A DNA stretch of 64,000 bases from positions 476,522,806 through 476,586,805 of the forward strand of contig OZ010795.1 of assembly GCA_963932465.1 (NCBI GenBank), in the 5' to 3' direction. This document shows, piece after piece, positions 44,813 through 56,880 of the stretch. A model generated the notes under the pieces. The model was not told the DNA's origin. It did not search any database and was given only the letters and a program-made list of their open reading frames with translations. The position numbers and the translations under genes were made by a program. Every line of letters begins with the position of its first letter. The first letter of the stretch is position 1. Source of the stretch: Maratus speciosus (taxonomy: Eukaryota > Arthropoda > Arachnida > Araneae > Salticidae).

Positions 44813-45207
44813 TAGTCCAAGAGCCGACAGCACAAAAACCTTTGTTATCAAGCCACAAGAAAAAAACCTTATTTTATGGAAGAGTAGAAGTAGAGGGATC
44901 TAATGATACATGTCTGCCGGAAGTGAAGTGGTGCATAAGCCAAAAATTAATACCACCAGTGATTGACTCGTAGGTTTATCATTGTGTTTGCCGTACAAGC
45001 AAAGGTATGAAAACATGGAGGACTGGGAGCAGGAAAACACAATGATAAGCCTACGAGTCAACCACTGGTGGTAATTTTTAGCTTATGCACCTCTTCACTT
45101 CCGGCAGACATGGATCATTAGTTTCCCTACTTCAACTCTCCTATAAAATAACGGTTTTTTTCTTGTACTTGATAACATAGGTTTTTGTGCTGTCAGATCT
45201 TGGACTA
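44813..45207. mobile_element. Foldback MITE with long inverted repeats (395 bp)
   Basis: Arms of about 175-185 bp (44813-44998 and about 45036-45207) are inverse copies with a few differences. The ends are TAGTCCAAGA, and the loop is about 40 bp. TTA flanks both sides (44810-44812 and 45208-45210). A TTA duplication suggests PIF/Harbinger mobilisation, but the ends alone do not prove it. Transcribed, it would form a long hairpin RNA. Confidence 0.85.
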
Positions 45208-45210
45208 TTA

Positions 45211-45951
45211 TATTCAAACTTATTAATCAATATTAGTAAAAATAATTCTCATTCCTTTTAAATATGACGTCATTTTTTATATATTTTCAGTAGTTACTGA
45301 TATTCATGCTCCTTGTATTTTTAAGTAATACTTGAAAATACCTGTTTTATTTCAAGTATGGCGTCATATTTTTCCAAGTAAAACATTTTATTAATAATAT
45401 AATTCTTGTTCATTTTTTTCTCCTTCTAATTATATCGCCATTTTTGACAGATAACTCGTTATTAACGTAACTGATATTCATGTTTTATATATAATAAAAA
45501 ATACTTCATTTTTTTCGTTTAAAATATGACGTCATATTTATTTTCTTTTTATTCTCAGTTTTCACATAGAAATTGTTTAATTAAAAATTAATTGCCTAGG
45601 AGAAATTATTATTCTAGATGTTAATTTTCTTGGCAACGGGAAAGAAAAATGGCCAAATTTTATCCGGAAAATGCCAATTGATTCTGTATGAAAAAGTATT
45701 AAATTTTGAATTATTAAGAGAAATATTTGGATAAAATAAATAAAACATGGCCTACGTTCTTTTCCGTTTCATAATCCATATATATGCAAAGATAAAAAAG
45801 CATTAATTCATCCGTTTTGATGTTGACTTCATTCAAGCTTTCGGACACCATTGATATTTATAATATTATAAGGATTGATTTATTTCATTTAGTTTGTAAT
45901 AGAAATTTCAATAAAGTTTATAGTAGATGAAAGTAGCTATTAATACATATA
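45211..45951. other. AT-rich interval, no gene
   Basis: Apart from the loose tandem repeat at 45240-45560, nothing was recognised. Confidence 0.4.
45240..45560. repeat. Loose tandem repeat with TGACGTCA-like words
   Basis: AATATGACGTCAT, AGTATGGCGTCATATTT and AATATGACGTCATATTT recur, and ACTGATATTCATG occurs twice, suggesting two to three diverged units. Confidence 0.5.
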
Positions 45952-47176
45952 CACCGAAGAGCTAAAACATTATGAGTATCCCTACATTTTGCAAAGAACT
46001 AGCCTAGATGACGTGCAGGACACGCAATGAGGTTGGAATGGTATTTAATTGCTGATAGGGTGTCTGAGGAAATATTTTTGCCTTTACTTCTGTCTATAAT
46101 GGGAAAGGCTTCTGATCTAAGCGATTTTGATAGAAGGCAGAATTCAATACCCCATTGGGTCAGAGCAAGTATCTCCGAAACTGCACGACTCGTGGGTTGT
46201 TCGCGACATATTGCTCACAGTTAGTACTCATGCAAAGTGGATGAATGACGTTGAAATTATCATTAGATGCCATGGCGTTGGACATCCACGCGTTTTTAAA
46301 GAAAACTGATATCGGATACTTTCCCACCTGTTAAAGTAAAATTGGCGACAGAGACTGGCTCATCTCACAGCTTAATGCAATACAGGTCCAAGTAGAATAT
46401 TTTTGGAGCACACAGTTCAGCTGATACTGTTGGATATGAACCTACGCAGCAAGCGCCCCACTCATGTGCCTCTGTTGACCAAGCATCATTGCCAACTATT
46501 CCTACATTTGGCCCGGTAACATCGTGACTGGACTATGGTATCATTAGAAGAGATTTGCCTGGTTGGATGAATCAAGATTCATCCTTTAAAACGCTGATGG
46601 CCGAGTTAGGGTACGCCACCTTCCAGGTGAACGGCAGTTCTCTTTTATACAGCAGGCCATACACAGGCCGGTGATGAGGAGATTAAGCTTTGGGAAACGT
46701 GCTTATCGTCCTCTCTGGGACCTATGATTGTGGTAGAACAGACCATGAAGGCCGCAGACTATCTGAACATCATAGCGGACCTATTGTACCCCTTAAAATA
46801 TATCTGTCATCAAAACTGGAAATGGAGTCTTCAAGGAAGACAAAGCTCGGTGAAACATGGCTCGAATGGTGATGAGGTGGTTCCAGGAGCATAATACTGG
46901 ATTCCAGATAAGGTCCTGGCTGCCCAATTCAAGGGATCTTAGTCCGATAAAGCGCATTTGTGGTGTCATTGAACGGCAGCTCAGAGCTCAAAAACAGACA
47001 TTTTGCAATATCTCGTATTTGCATAACCGCTGCTTGAAAATCTAGTAATATCTGTCTCCGGCCATCTACTAAGGGCTTGTGGCTTCCATGCCAAGGCGGG
47101 TTGTAGCTGTTTTGCGGGCCTATGGGGGGCCAAAGCATTATTAGGTAGGTGGTCATAATGTTTTGTCTCTGCCATG
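45952..47176 (+). mobile_element. Dead Tc1-like element, full length (1225 bp)
   Basis: The left end CACCGAAGAGCTAAAACATT and the inverted right end CATGGCAGAGACAAAACATT share the AAAACATTATGA core. TA flanks both sides (45950-45951 and 47177-47178). The interior is a decayed transposase. Confidence 0.8.
46099..47150 (+). pseudogene. Tc1-like transposase, decayed
   Basis: The N-terminus MGKASDLSDFDRRQNSIPHW, then ISETARLVGCSR, is the Tc1 helix-turn-helix region. It breaks up after about 46222. Later pieces in changing frames: VDEIIIRCHGVGHPRVFKEN-like linker (46230-46309), WMNQDSSF at the first catalytic Asp (normally W-S-D-E-S-R), EQTMKAADYLNIIADLLYP, RWFQEHNTGFQIRSWLPNSR and DLSPIKRICGVIERQLRAQK (normally S-P-D-L-N-P-I-E, the catalytic Glu, here Lys). 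Many stops. Confidence 0.85.
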
Positions 47177-47178
47177 TA

Positions 47179-47440
47179 TAATGGTTTTTGAAAATTCGAA
47201 AAACTTTAAATGTACGAAACAAAATTTAAAAATTATATGCCTACAAATTTCGAATTTATGTGCAACAATCATTTCATGATTAACTGGTCGGCCATTCAAC
47301 AGTTTTGACAACAAGGTACAGCTTGTTAAAAAATGACCACTGACAATTAAGATGAGTGTTGCCAGGTCCAATCATAATGAAAGCGGGACCAGGAGAAAAA
47401 AAAGAAGCTGTTCAGAGGCTTCTAAGTGAGGACATAAAAA
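47179..47440. other. Interval with no gene recognised
   Basis: No feature recognised between the Tc1 element and the non-LTR remnant. Confidence 0.4.
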
Positions 47441-47499
47441 TGTACTAAAAAGAAGGAGGTCTATCGGAATTTACAAAATACAGCTTCTTATAGAAAAGG

Positions 47500-48760
47500 T
47501 AACCCCTCTAAAACTCCTCTATATTGGAGTGAAAAACAATACGGTTTTAAACAACGAATCTCATGCTAACATACACTAAACAATCTTATAAAAAATATAT
47601 AAAAGGACAAAGAAAAAGACTACCAAATTTTGCTAATAGCCATGGATATAAAGGGAGCATTTGACAACAGCAGATAGCTCATTATAGTCGAAAACCTAAA
47701 ACAATCACCATGCCTACATATCTGGAAAACTGGATAAAAAGTCTTTAAAAGTCATATTCATAACCCTAGAAGAGACCGATATAAAAACAACAAGACAAAC
47801 ATTCGGCGGCTGCCCACAAGGCAGCTGCCTCGGACCGCTGCTATGGCTGCTAATAGCAGACACAGCACTTAAGAAAACTGGGGGGATAAAGTAAGAATTC
47901 AAGCATTTGCAGACGATTTTATTTTAATATTAAGAGCAAAAACGAAATGAAAACTAGTCAAATTAGAAAACAAAATTAATTAAAGAATTTAACGAATGGA
48001 CCACATGTAATAACCTAACAATTAACTGGTATAAAACAGAACTACTGTATCTAAACAGAACACATGCAGGAAACCTACCAAACAGAGGACACACACAAAA
48101 TAAAGGGTGTAAAATTTAACAATATGGAACTTGAATGGAAAGAACAAATCAATTACCTAAGTATAATAATTCATAAAAATCTCAACTGGCTAACACGCTG
48201 CCAAACACCATCAGCAAAAGTTATTAACACGTTCAACATGATGAGTGGTATGGTCTCACGAGGATGGGGTCTCAAACCAGACTTATTGAAAATTTGGTAT
48301 AGAACAGTAGTCGAGAAAACACTGACTTACGCAGCCTCCATGTGGGAACACAACCTCAAAAATAGAAGCAAGGAAGAATTGATAACTTGCCAAAGACACT
48401 TTCGGCTGGCCATAGTCAAGGCATATAAAACAGCCCCAACCGCGACCCTGCAGGTTCTAGTAGGCCTGGTTCCAATTCACCTACGAGTCAAATACGAAGC
48501 AGCATACTGTACAATCTCAAGGTTAAGGGAAACAGTAAACTTATACGGAACAATACTTAATCATACGGACTATGTTTAAAAAATAAACATATGGCACACA
48601 CACCTGGCAGAAGTGATAGAACCGACCATAGGACACAACTTTAAGGATATCACTATTTACACAGATGGGTCAAAATTGGAATCGGGTGCTACGGGTTCGG
48701 CATTGGTAGCATACATAGATAAAAAGAAAATAAACACATGGTCAACACTACTAAATTGAC
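47500..48760 (+). pseudogene. Non-LTR retrotransposon RT and RNase H remnant
   Basis: In changing frames: AMDIKGAFDN (motif A, about 47641), GCPQGSCLGPLLW (motif B, about 47800), QAFADDFILIL (motif C with the catalytic Asp pair, about 47900), then an open frame at 48064-48579 (ELEWKEQINYLSIIIHKNLN; TYAASMWEHNLKNRSKEELI), the thumb/C-terminal part. IYTDGSKLESGATGSALVAY (about 48655-48715) is the start of an RNase H domain. RT followed by RNase H fits the I/R1/LOA/Jockey-like groups. The endonuclease, the start of the RT and the 3' end are missing. Confidence 0.8.
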
Positions 48761-48879
48761 TAACTAATTAACACTTTATAACATTAATCGTGCGAATCAT
48801 GATTCGTTTTCTGTTGTCGAAATTCGATGGTTCCACCTCGTTTATATAGAATCCAAGTCTCTGTGTCTCTTTCACAATT

Positions 48880-49055
48880 CTGGGTGAACCGACTCATTGC
48901 AATAACTAATCGTTGGGAAATATTAATGGCAAGGTTACCGAAATAGCGCCAAAATTTGACCAACTTGGCGAAATATTGCCAAATTTGGTGAAATATCACC
49001 AAATTTGGCGACAAAAATAGGTTATTATACATGAAGCTAACTTGGCGATAGCTGG
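48880..49055. repeat. Cluster of TTGGCGA words, direct and inverted
   Basis: AGCGCCAAAATTTG, CTTGGCGAAATATTGCCAAA, TTGGTGAAATATCACCAAAT and TTTGGCGACA follow one another as alternating short palindromes. The same vocabulary recurs at 42680-43525, 49665-49850 and 52635-52665. Confidence 0.6.
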
Positions 49056-49330
49056 ATAATTTGGTAAAATTCCCATTTAAAACCGCTAATCTTCCATAAT
49101 CGAGTTCACTGCGAAACTCCTCTCATATAAAGTTTTTTTTCAAAACCTATGGGTAACATAATTTAAAGTGTAATATAAGAAAATGTACCTCTTTACATCT
49201 TCATCCCGATGCTACTAATAACATAACCGTCACTAGAAGGCGCTGTACTATCTGAGCTCCTAACTGCCCGATTTTAATGTGCTTTAGGTATTTTTCCAGT
49301 ATTCGGGCCATGGTGAGATAGAGAAAATAA
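49056..49330. other. Interval with no gene recognised
   Basis: No feature recognised. Confidence 0.35.
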
Positions 49331-49344
49331 CCTTGATGAGAAAA

Positions 49345-49935
49345 TGAAATTTGGCATCATATTTTCTAGCAACTTATTCACTGTTTCATATACACAAGTA
49401 AATTTTCAATATTTATACAATTTATTTCATATAAAGAAGACATTTAACTATTTTTGTATACAAAAATAGATCAATACAAAAATTAATAATATAAATATAA
49501 TATAAATATATAATATAATAAAAATATAATATAAATAATATCAAAATTTTGTATACAAACAGAAGTAAACTGTATATAAAAAACAACAATAATATAGATA
49601 TAAATAAAATTTTTATAGATTATATAAATAGACTTAAAAGTATATAATATTTTTTTCATAGCTGTTTATATCATTTGGGAACAAATTTCATTTCTGAAGC
49701 TCAAATTATGCCAAACTTTAAGAAAGTACGCCAAAGCTCCTATACTGGAAAACTACAGTGTTTCATATAGTCGGATACAAAAATTTAATTATCGGTACTT
49801 TTCCGGTTTAGTGGTCTTGGCGAAGAAGGAAGATTGGCAACATATTTTTTTAGCAACCTATTCGCTGTTTCATTTCATATGCACATGCATTTTTATTTTC
49901 AATATTTATACAATTTATTTAACATAAATATCTAA
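49345..49935. repeat. Pair of direct repeats of about 95 bp
   Basis: TTGGCATCATATTTTCTAGC...ATTTATACAATTTATTT at 49350-49445 recurs at 49832-49930 with scattered changes. AT-rich sequence lies between. Confidence 0.65.
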
Positions 49936-50000
49936 TATCCATATATATATATAATTTTATAATATAGACAGGACCTGTAATCCGCAAAAAGCCTCAAATT

Positions 50001-50029
50001 CGCACAGCACTTGGATCCAAGCTGTGCGG
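50001..50029. repeat. Short imperfect palindrome
   Basis: CGCACAGC, two extra bases, TTGGATCCAA, GCTGTGCG. It could fold as a hairpin; no known RNA family recognised. Confidence 0.5.
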
Positions 50030-50044
50030 GTTAGTGCTCTTTTA

Positions 50045-51780
50045 TTATATTATAGTTTTTCATAAATGAGATTCCTTTTTAAAATCTGTTATTTTCATCT
50101 ATCACTGCAGAACAAGCAAGAAAACTCATATTCTTGCACATGTGTTGTATATAACTTTGTATCTCATATTCAATCATTTTTGACGGGCTATCTTTCTAGT
50201 ATTAATGAATTTCATATGTATAGAGTTCATTTTACATTTTATACAATCATAAACAATTTCTAATATTCTATTTAATTCAAATTTAATTTTTTTATATTTA
50301 TGTCATGAATTGTAAATAATGTATACAACTGAATCCTTAAATTGTTCGAAATATATGAAATACTTTTCTCTAAAACTTCTTTAAATGTAAATATATCCTT
50401 TTTTTTCTATTTCAAAATCTTTGAATTTAAAATAAGAGAATAATGTATTTCACTTTCCTTTAGTTTTATTTCAAAGTTTACAATAAAATGTTATGCTCGT
50501 AAGCGTAAACGTTTATAAAATCGAATATAAAGAAAATAATAATTCGATGGAAAGATGAAGTTCAAAGAAAATAAATAAATTCTGGAATGAATTTCTTTAG
50601 CAGAAATAATAGAGTGCATATTGAAATAAATAAAAAAGCGAAAGTAACTCCTAAATCTTCTAAAATATCTCTTTTCATATTCAAAATTGTTTAAGTACGG
50701 GTATATCAATTACTATTTATATGTTTTTCGCACAATTCATTTCGCAAAAATCAATTATGTAAAATACTGTATGATTTAAAAAAAAAATAATACATATAAA
50801 TGTTTTAATATTTTTCAGCGCATTTAAAAATTGTCTATTTAAAAATTAAAATTTTATTAATATCCAGTCTTATATCGGATAATTTTTAACACATTAATTA
50901 TTTTCATTTAAAAATATATATATATATATATTGGGTTGGGTTTAATTAAGAGAAAATAATACACTCGTAAAACTAAAAAACTTTAAATATAGAGATTTTA
51001 ATGAAAAGGATTTCAGTATAATCAATTTTAGGGGAAAAGTTTTGACTACATAATTTGCAAGAGATATGATACCAGAGTGCGAAAGCCTTTTAGAAATTCC
51101 TTTCTTGATTGGATAATTATTTTTAATCAATAACTAGTGCGCATTCCAAAAAACGCACAACTGTAACTCTAACATACATTTTCTAATGGTATGTGTTGAA
51201 AATGGAAAATGTTTTTTTACTGGTCAAACAATATAGGTGAAAACTTAATATACAATTTATGCATTTCAAGAATTAGTCAGAAAATTGGTTATTGCAACTA
51301 AATTGTGGCATAAGGTTGAAATCTTCTATAAAGTAGAGCTTTAATTGTTTGCAGAACCTCTTCAACAAAGTATAATTCGTAATTCAGTTCTAGAAAATAT
51401 GAAAAAATTTACATGTAGTCTTTTTATTTTGTTCCCATAATTTTTCACCCTGTTTTAATAAAATACGATGATTAAACTATTCGAGCGCAATAGGACTTTT
51501 TAGTTTAGACGGAAGTAATCGACAACCCATATGAAGAATTCTTGATGCAATACCTTCTAAAATATGAGTACTAAAATATTGCAGAAAAAGATTTAATGTT
51601 TAAGTGAAAATTAAATTATTTATAATTAAAATATAAATGCACTGTGAGGCATATTCTAGTTCAGGAAACTCTTTATACTCTCGCGCATTTTACTTATGAT
51701 ACTGAAAAAGCTATAGTGATAAAAATAAAATGGTATCTGGATGTAGTAAAGGGAGTATGTGCTCTCAAGCGATATTCTTT
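50045..51780. other. AT-rich interval, nothing recognised
   Basis: A (TA)n run lies at about 50913-50931. No frame in this interval has recognisable domains. Confidence 0.4.
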
Positions 51781-51789
51781 ACACCGCTT

Positions 51790-51935
51790 TTTAGCACCAA
51801 ATATAGTACTAACAAGGGAACCAATTTTGAAGCTGCTCGCACCAATCATTGAGACCTAGTGCATTTTAAAGTATACTATATTAGGAAGTTTGAGAACCGA
51901 TAAAATTTCTGTTAAAATCATATATTTTTATTTTA
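51790..51935 (-). repeat. Inverted repeat partner of 52705-52835
   Basis: The inverse of this segment (TTTTATCGG...AAAATGCACTAGGTCTCAAT, then GGTGCGAGCA) matches 52728-52835 with moderate divergence. Confidence 0.6.
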
Positions 51936-52704
51936 CAGCAGCATAACTTTCTGAAAACGGCAATTTTCGAAACCACTTATCGGACTATTAACATAGAATT
52001 TTTTCTTTTAAGAAAAGCATTTAAAAATACAAATTAGTCAATAATAAGTATAAAATATTGAAGAAAGTTTAAAAATTCCTTCAAGAACCTACGAAATTGA
52101 TTTTGAAAGTGTACAACATTATATTCACTTTTTTGGCGGGAGAAATGTTGGCGTTTTTTTTGAAAAGCAGAGCTTTCCAGCAACCCAATCCAAAAAACAT
52201 AGCTGCTTGTCGTGTGTGAGTTAGCAGTGGTTTAGACTTCAATAGATATTGTAATGTCCGAACTAATTAGGCACAGTGAATTTTCTAAATTGTATAAAAG
52301 TATTAATCTACTTCATGATTACTTTTACCAAAAGACACAAAATTTAATACAACAACTTTTTATTTTAAACATTCGAAACTTTATTATATCTGACTTGAAA
52401 ATGAAATAGTTTGCTTATTTTGTATTTCAATAAAAAACATTTTTCAATGATCTTGAAAGCTTTTAACAGATATATATTTAATATTTATACATTTATCGTG
52501 TGTATAGAAAGAAAACTAATTCTTCTTTTTCATGCTATTATCAAACAAATCGCTATCTGATTTGATTCTAATACGTACCGTACATATACTAGACACTAGA
52601 GGGATCAGGCAGGCAATAAATGTTTTGTTTCATATTTGGCGACTTAATTCACTTTTGGCGTGAAATAAACAAAAAAAATCGAATAATAAAAAATTTAAGT
52701 ATAA
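51936..52704. other. Interval between the inverted pair, no gene
   Basis: No coding region. TTTGGCG words at about 52635-52665. Confidence 0.35.
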
Positions 52705-52835
52705 AAAACATATGAAATAGGATTTTAACAGGGAAATTTTATCGGCTCTCTAATTTTATGTATAGGGCTACAAAATGCACTTGGTCTCGATGCTAGGTGC
52801 GAGCATAACCAAAAGTGGTTCTTTTGTAAGTGTGT
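52705..52835 (+). repeat. Inverted repeat partner of 51790-51935
   Basis: TTTTATCGG...AAAATGCACTTGGTCTCGAT then GGTGCGAGCA. The two copies are about 800 bp apart and inverted; family unknown. Confidence 0.6.
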
Positions 52836-54289
52836 ATTTCTTGAAAACTAAGATATACTGGAAATTAGCCAATTACAAAGTTATAGAGCAGCATCGACAC
52901 GATTTAGTTCGAAAAGAGGCACTAAGTCATTTAGAAAGTGTTTATAAACATTTTTTCATTAAATATTTTTTCGTTATTGAAATTTCAACTTAAAAACCGG
53001 TTAAGTAAAAGATTTTTACCAAAAGCATATAATTCAGTCACTGTTGAGTCTTCTTTTTTTAAAATAAATTTTATTTTATAGGCAAAATAAGTGTTGTACG
53101 TACGATATACAGAAATACGACAAAAATTCCAATTATCTAATTAACGTAATTCATATAAAAATATGACATATTACATGTCGAAGAAGAAAGAAATTTAACT
53201 TAAAAAAGAAAGTTTTAGACATAATTTCACATTATTAGTTCATAAAATTCTTATTATGAGAATTCTCTCTTTTTTTAATTAAAACCCATAAAAACACATT
53301 AAACGGCAAAAACAAATTTACAAGCGTATTTCTCCTCAATTTCTCCTCAAACACATTCTGCTAAGAAGTAAAAAAAAAAACTTTTATTAATCAAAAAATA
53401 TATTGATTACATTTTTTGTTTCAAATTTTCTTAATTAAATCAGTAGTCAGGTTTTGTTACCAGAGAATAATAAGAGATAAATTAAAACAAATTTCATATG
53501 AGATAAAATTTGAAATGAAAGATAGAATTTTCATGATTGATAGCTATTAAGTATAAGGTAAACATTTTTCCCAAATCGTAATTAAAAAAAACAAAAAAAG
53601 CATTGTTGGAAAGTGTGTTAGATGATTCCATAATTGTGCAGTTATAACTTCACATAAACTTTCAGGTTCTAAAGCATGTATCAGCATTGTACACAAATAA
53701 TTTTTAACCGATCATGTAGTAGGATAGAAATACATATATCATTCCTAGTCTCCACCGCATAAAAAGAGCTAAAATAGAAACATTACCGAAAAAGGTGCTT
53801 ATTAAATTTCTAATAATCTCTAATAAGATAAAATTATATTAATAATATATTTTTTTCATTTTTCTGCTTGTTTGTTCACGTATAATTAGAAAGTGTCAAT
53901 AAAATCGTCTGCCTAAAATTTTACAAATTAAATGCAATCACAGGAAACTGCTTCAATTTGATTAATGGAATAGGAGATATCGCATACTGGTGAATTTACT
54001 TGCACGCTCAGAATTATAATGTTTCTAAACAAATTCAACTTAGTGTATTATTGTGTAAGTTTTACTATATGAAATAAATATTTCAAAAATATGACTGATA
54101 TTAACAGCATATACATATTTTACAAAGACATAAAACGGTATTAATCATCCCATAAAGGATTCACGTGATTTGTTAGCTCTCGTTATGCTATTTTTTTCTC
54201 CCAGCAAATAAAGTGTCCTCTACAAAAAATAACGTTCCATTGCATAAGCCAGCCGTAAAACAAAGTAGATTTATAATTGTATCGTTAAA
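52836..54289. other. AT-rich interval, nothing recognised
   Basis: No coding region, repeat or RNA gene recognised. Confidence 0.4.
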
Positions 54290-55515
54290 TACTCTACTGC
54301 AATTTTTAAACTTCTAAGCATCGCACATTTTCAATTTTTATACCGTCGTATTGGGGAAAAAAGTACTTTTAAATGCATTTTTTTTTTAAATTGCATCACC
54401 AATTATTTTTGAGATTTTAATTTTTTTGTAGTTTTTAGCGTCATTTGTTTAATTTTGGAAACTCAAGTATTCCATTTCTGTAAAAAGGAAAAGAAAAATA
54501 GTTGCAAAATAGAAATTATATCTTTTTGTTGCCATTTTCTCGTAAAAACTGAAAAAAATGTAATTAGAATAGGCGCTATTTTGAAAATTTGGGGGTTATA
54601 AGGAAAATTACCACCTATTTTTAGGCAAATCGTATTAACACTATGTGATAGCCTCAATGTTCATTGATTTTTAGAAACAGTTCTTTACATTGAATTAAAT
54701 AAAAAAAATAATTTACCTAGAAAAGTGCATTAGGGACGGTAAGACTACCAATAAAGCCGCGATGCTTGAAATTGATATTTAAATGCTGATTTAAATTCTG
54801 CAGTAAATTTCCTGTCAAAGAATATTAGCCATTCTTTCTCTAGCATACTTTTGCATGAGAAAAATTCTGTGGCTGCATCTGAAGTGATTTTCTGTATAAT
54901 TTTATGAAGAGGGACAGCAAGGAATCTAAAACCCAGTGACAGAGTTAAAAAAATATTAACAACCGTAAAAATGTGCGCAGGTTAATTTTTTGCTATATAT
55001 TTATATGAAACAATAGTCGCAATTTCGGTTAAATTACATCGAATTACTTTTGTTTAAACAATTTTATACAGACAGCTCCAAACATAAAAATCGGCATCAG
55101 GGATACGGGACGGTATAGGAATTTCGCAGTATATTTGAATCACCAACATCGTCCAAAACTTATCTCGTTAATATTCTTATGCAGTCATTCAATGGGATGT
55201 TTTCCAGTATAAGAAGTAAAAAACCCCAAGAATATGTACTAAAATAAAAATTATTATTCAGGGACTGAAAATATATAAAAGTAAAAGACATGCGAGAATG
55301 CCTCATCTCTCTCTTTTTTTTTTCATCTTCTTTTGTGTATTATTCAGCGATAGTGACGTCCTATACGTACTTTACTGTATATGTTGTTTAATACTGGATC
55401 GCAAATGAGGAATTATTCAGCGGGTGCGGATGCCGTCATTTTATATTAAATAAAAGCGTTTCTTTTAAGTCTTAAAACTGAAAAAATGTTTTGTATCATC
55501 TATATTTATATACTT
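54290..55515 (+). repeat. Diverged copy of the Helitron-like repeat
   Basis: 54295-54560 parallels 830-1110 (ACTGCAATTTTT, ACTTCTAA, CATCGCA, CCGTCGTAT, GTACTTTTAAATGCA, TTTTTTTGTAGTTTTT, GTTGCCATTT). 55340-55510 resembles 1155-1300 (GACGTC, a GCGGATGC-type word, GTCATTTTATA, ATGTTTTGTA). The region between is AT-rich and unassigned. Confidence 0.5.
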
Positions 55516-56740
55516 TTATTATTTTTTTCAGCGGGAGCGACACTAATTTCTGAAAAAGCAGAATTCTTGTTTTCTAGTTTATTAATATTTCTTTCTCTCC
55601 AAATGAATAGAATTTGTTCTGATCTTTATAGTTGAACGTTGTCATACAGAACGCATGCATCTTTATTTTAAAAAAATACCACCTTGTTCGCTTGTACACT
55701 GTCACTGGTGCATATTTACAACATGTTTGCACTCATTTCACTATTAAAGGTATTTTTTATTTACGTAGATAGTTAGAGGAAAGCGGTTATAAACAAAACA
55801 AAAAAAAAAAGAGGAAAAGCTCTAATAAGCAAGAGATTCGATTCCTCTTTTGGTGTTTAGTGAAATTGTGGGGAGAGTTACAGAAAATAATGCTAATAAA
55901 CAAGGATTTCCCATATGCACCGCACCCCCCCCCCCCCCCCCCAGAAAAAACATTGGATTTCTCTGAGTGAACATTAACCTAAATTTATTCTTATACACAA
56001 AAAATCAATTAAATAACTTAATTATTTTATTCATGTAAAATGAAACACTTTCATAATTATCTATTAATTTTTCTTATATACATATTTCCTTGAAGATTCT
56101 TTACACTTTCTAAGGAAAATTTCATGTAATAAAATTACTTAACGAAATGTAAGAACTACATTATCCGAAACACGGGTTTTATGTTCAGCTTGTCTCCTGC
56201 AACTGTTTCCGGCTGAAATATAACTCGTAGACAGCATTTATTAAATGAATAACTCAGTAAAAGCTTTTATCTAAAATTGAATAATTTGTATATAAAAACA
56301 TTAAATAACTGGATGTAGAAATATATTAATCTTTATTAGCAAATTATAAAAAATATTTAATTAAATCAAAATTTACCCTTAATAAAAATAACCTAAAATA
56401 CGTTTCCACATGACAAAACGTTGTGACTCAATAGTCTACCTACGTTTGATAAAGGCAAACAGAACTCATTTAAGTGAAAGATAAATACCCTTTTATACAC
56501 GCCAAAATGCTGTATTTAAAAAACATATATTTCCCTCAAGGTCTTTAAGGATAATGATTTCCGAAAGCATCACGTGTTTAATCGTATAGATAATAAAGAC
56601 GAACATTTAATTAGAAGGCTTCTTTTCACTGAAAATAACACCTGTTGAAAATTAATTTCATTCTTAGAAATGTATGTATTTAAAATTTAACTGAGCAGCA
56701 ATAGGGTATAAAAGTTTTCTATGTCCCCCCACAAATATAT
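55516..56740. other. AT-rich interval, no gene
   Basis: Apart from the poly(C) tract, nothing was recognised. Confidence 0.4.
55924..55942. repeat. Poly(C) tract
   Basis: An unbroken run of about 19 C in otherwise AT-rich DNA. Confidence 0.95.
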
Positions 56741-56747
56741 ACAGGGT

Positions 56748-56880
56748 GTAGCCAATTTTGACATACAAATTCAGATGTGTGATAGTAGACATCAAAAGGT
56801 TTAAAAATTACCATAGAATTACCATAGAATTACCATGGGGTCGCAAACCACTTATTTATTCACAGAAACAGGGCTTTTCA
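56748..56880. repeat. Possible retroelement end plus triple ACCATAGAATT repeat
   Basis: TACAGGGTGTAGCCAATTTT resembles the short conserved ends of some arthropod transposons. It is followed by three ACCATAGAATT-type units (56811-56840). Too short to classify. Confidence 0.3.

Noticed and set aside
45240..45560. TGACGTCA words as CRE sites of a promoter
   Set aside because: They recur as part of a diverged repeat, and no transcription unit is visible nearby.
50001..50029. tRNA or snRNA gene at the palindrome
   Set aside because: No cloverleaf, A/B boxes or Sm site seen; only a short hairpin.
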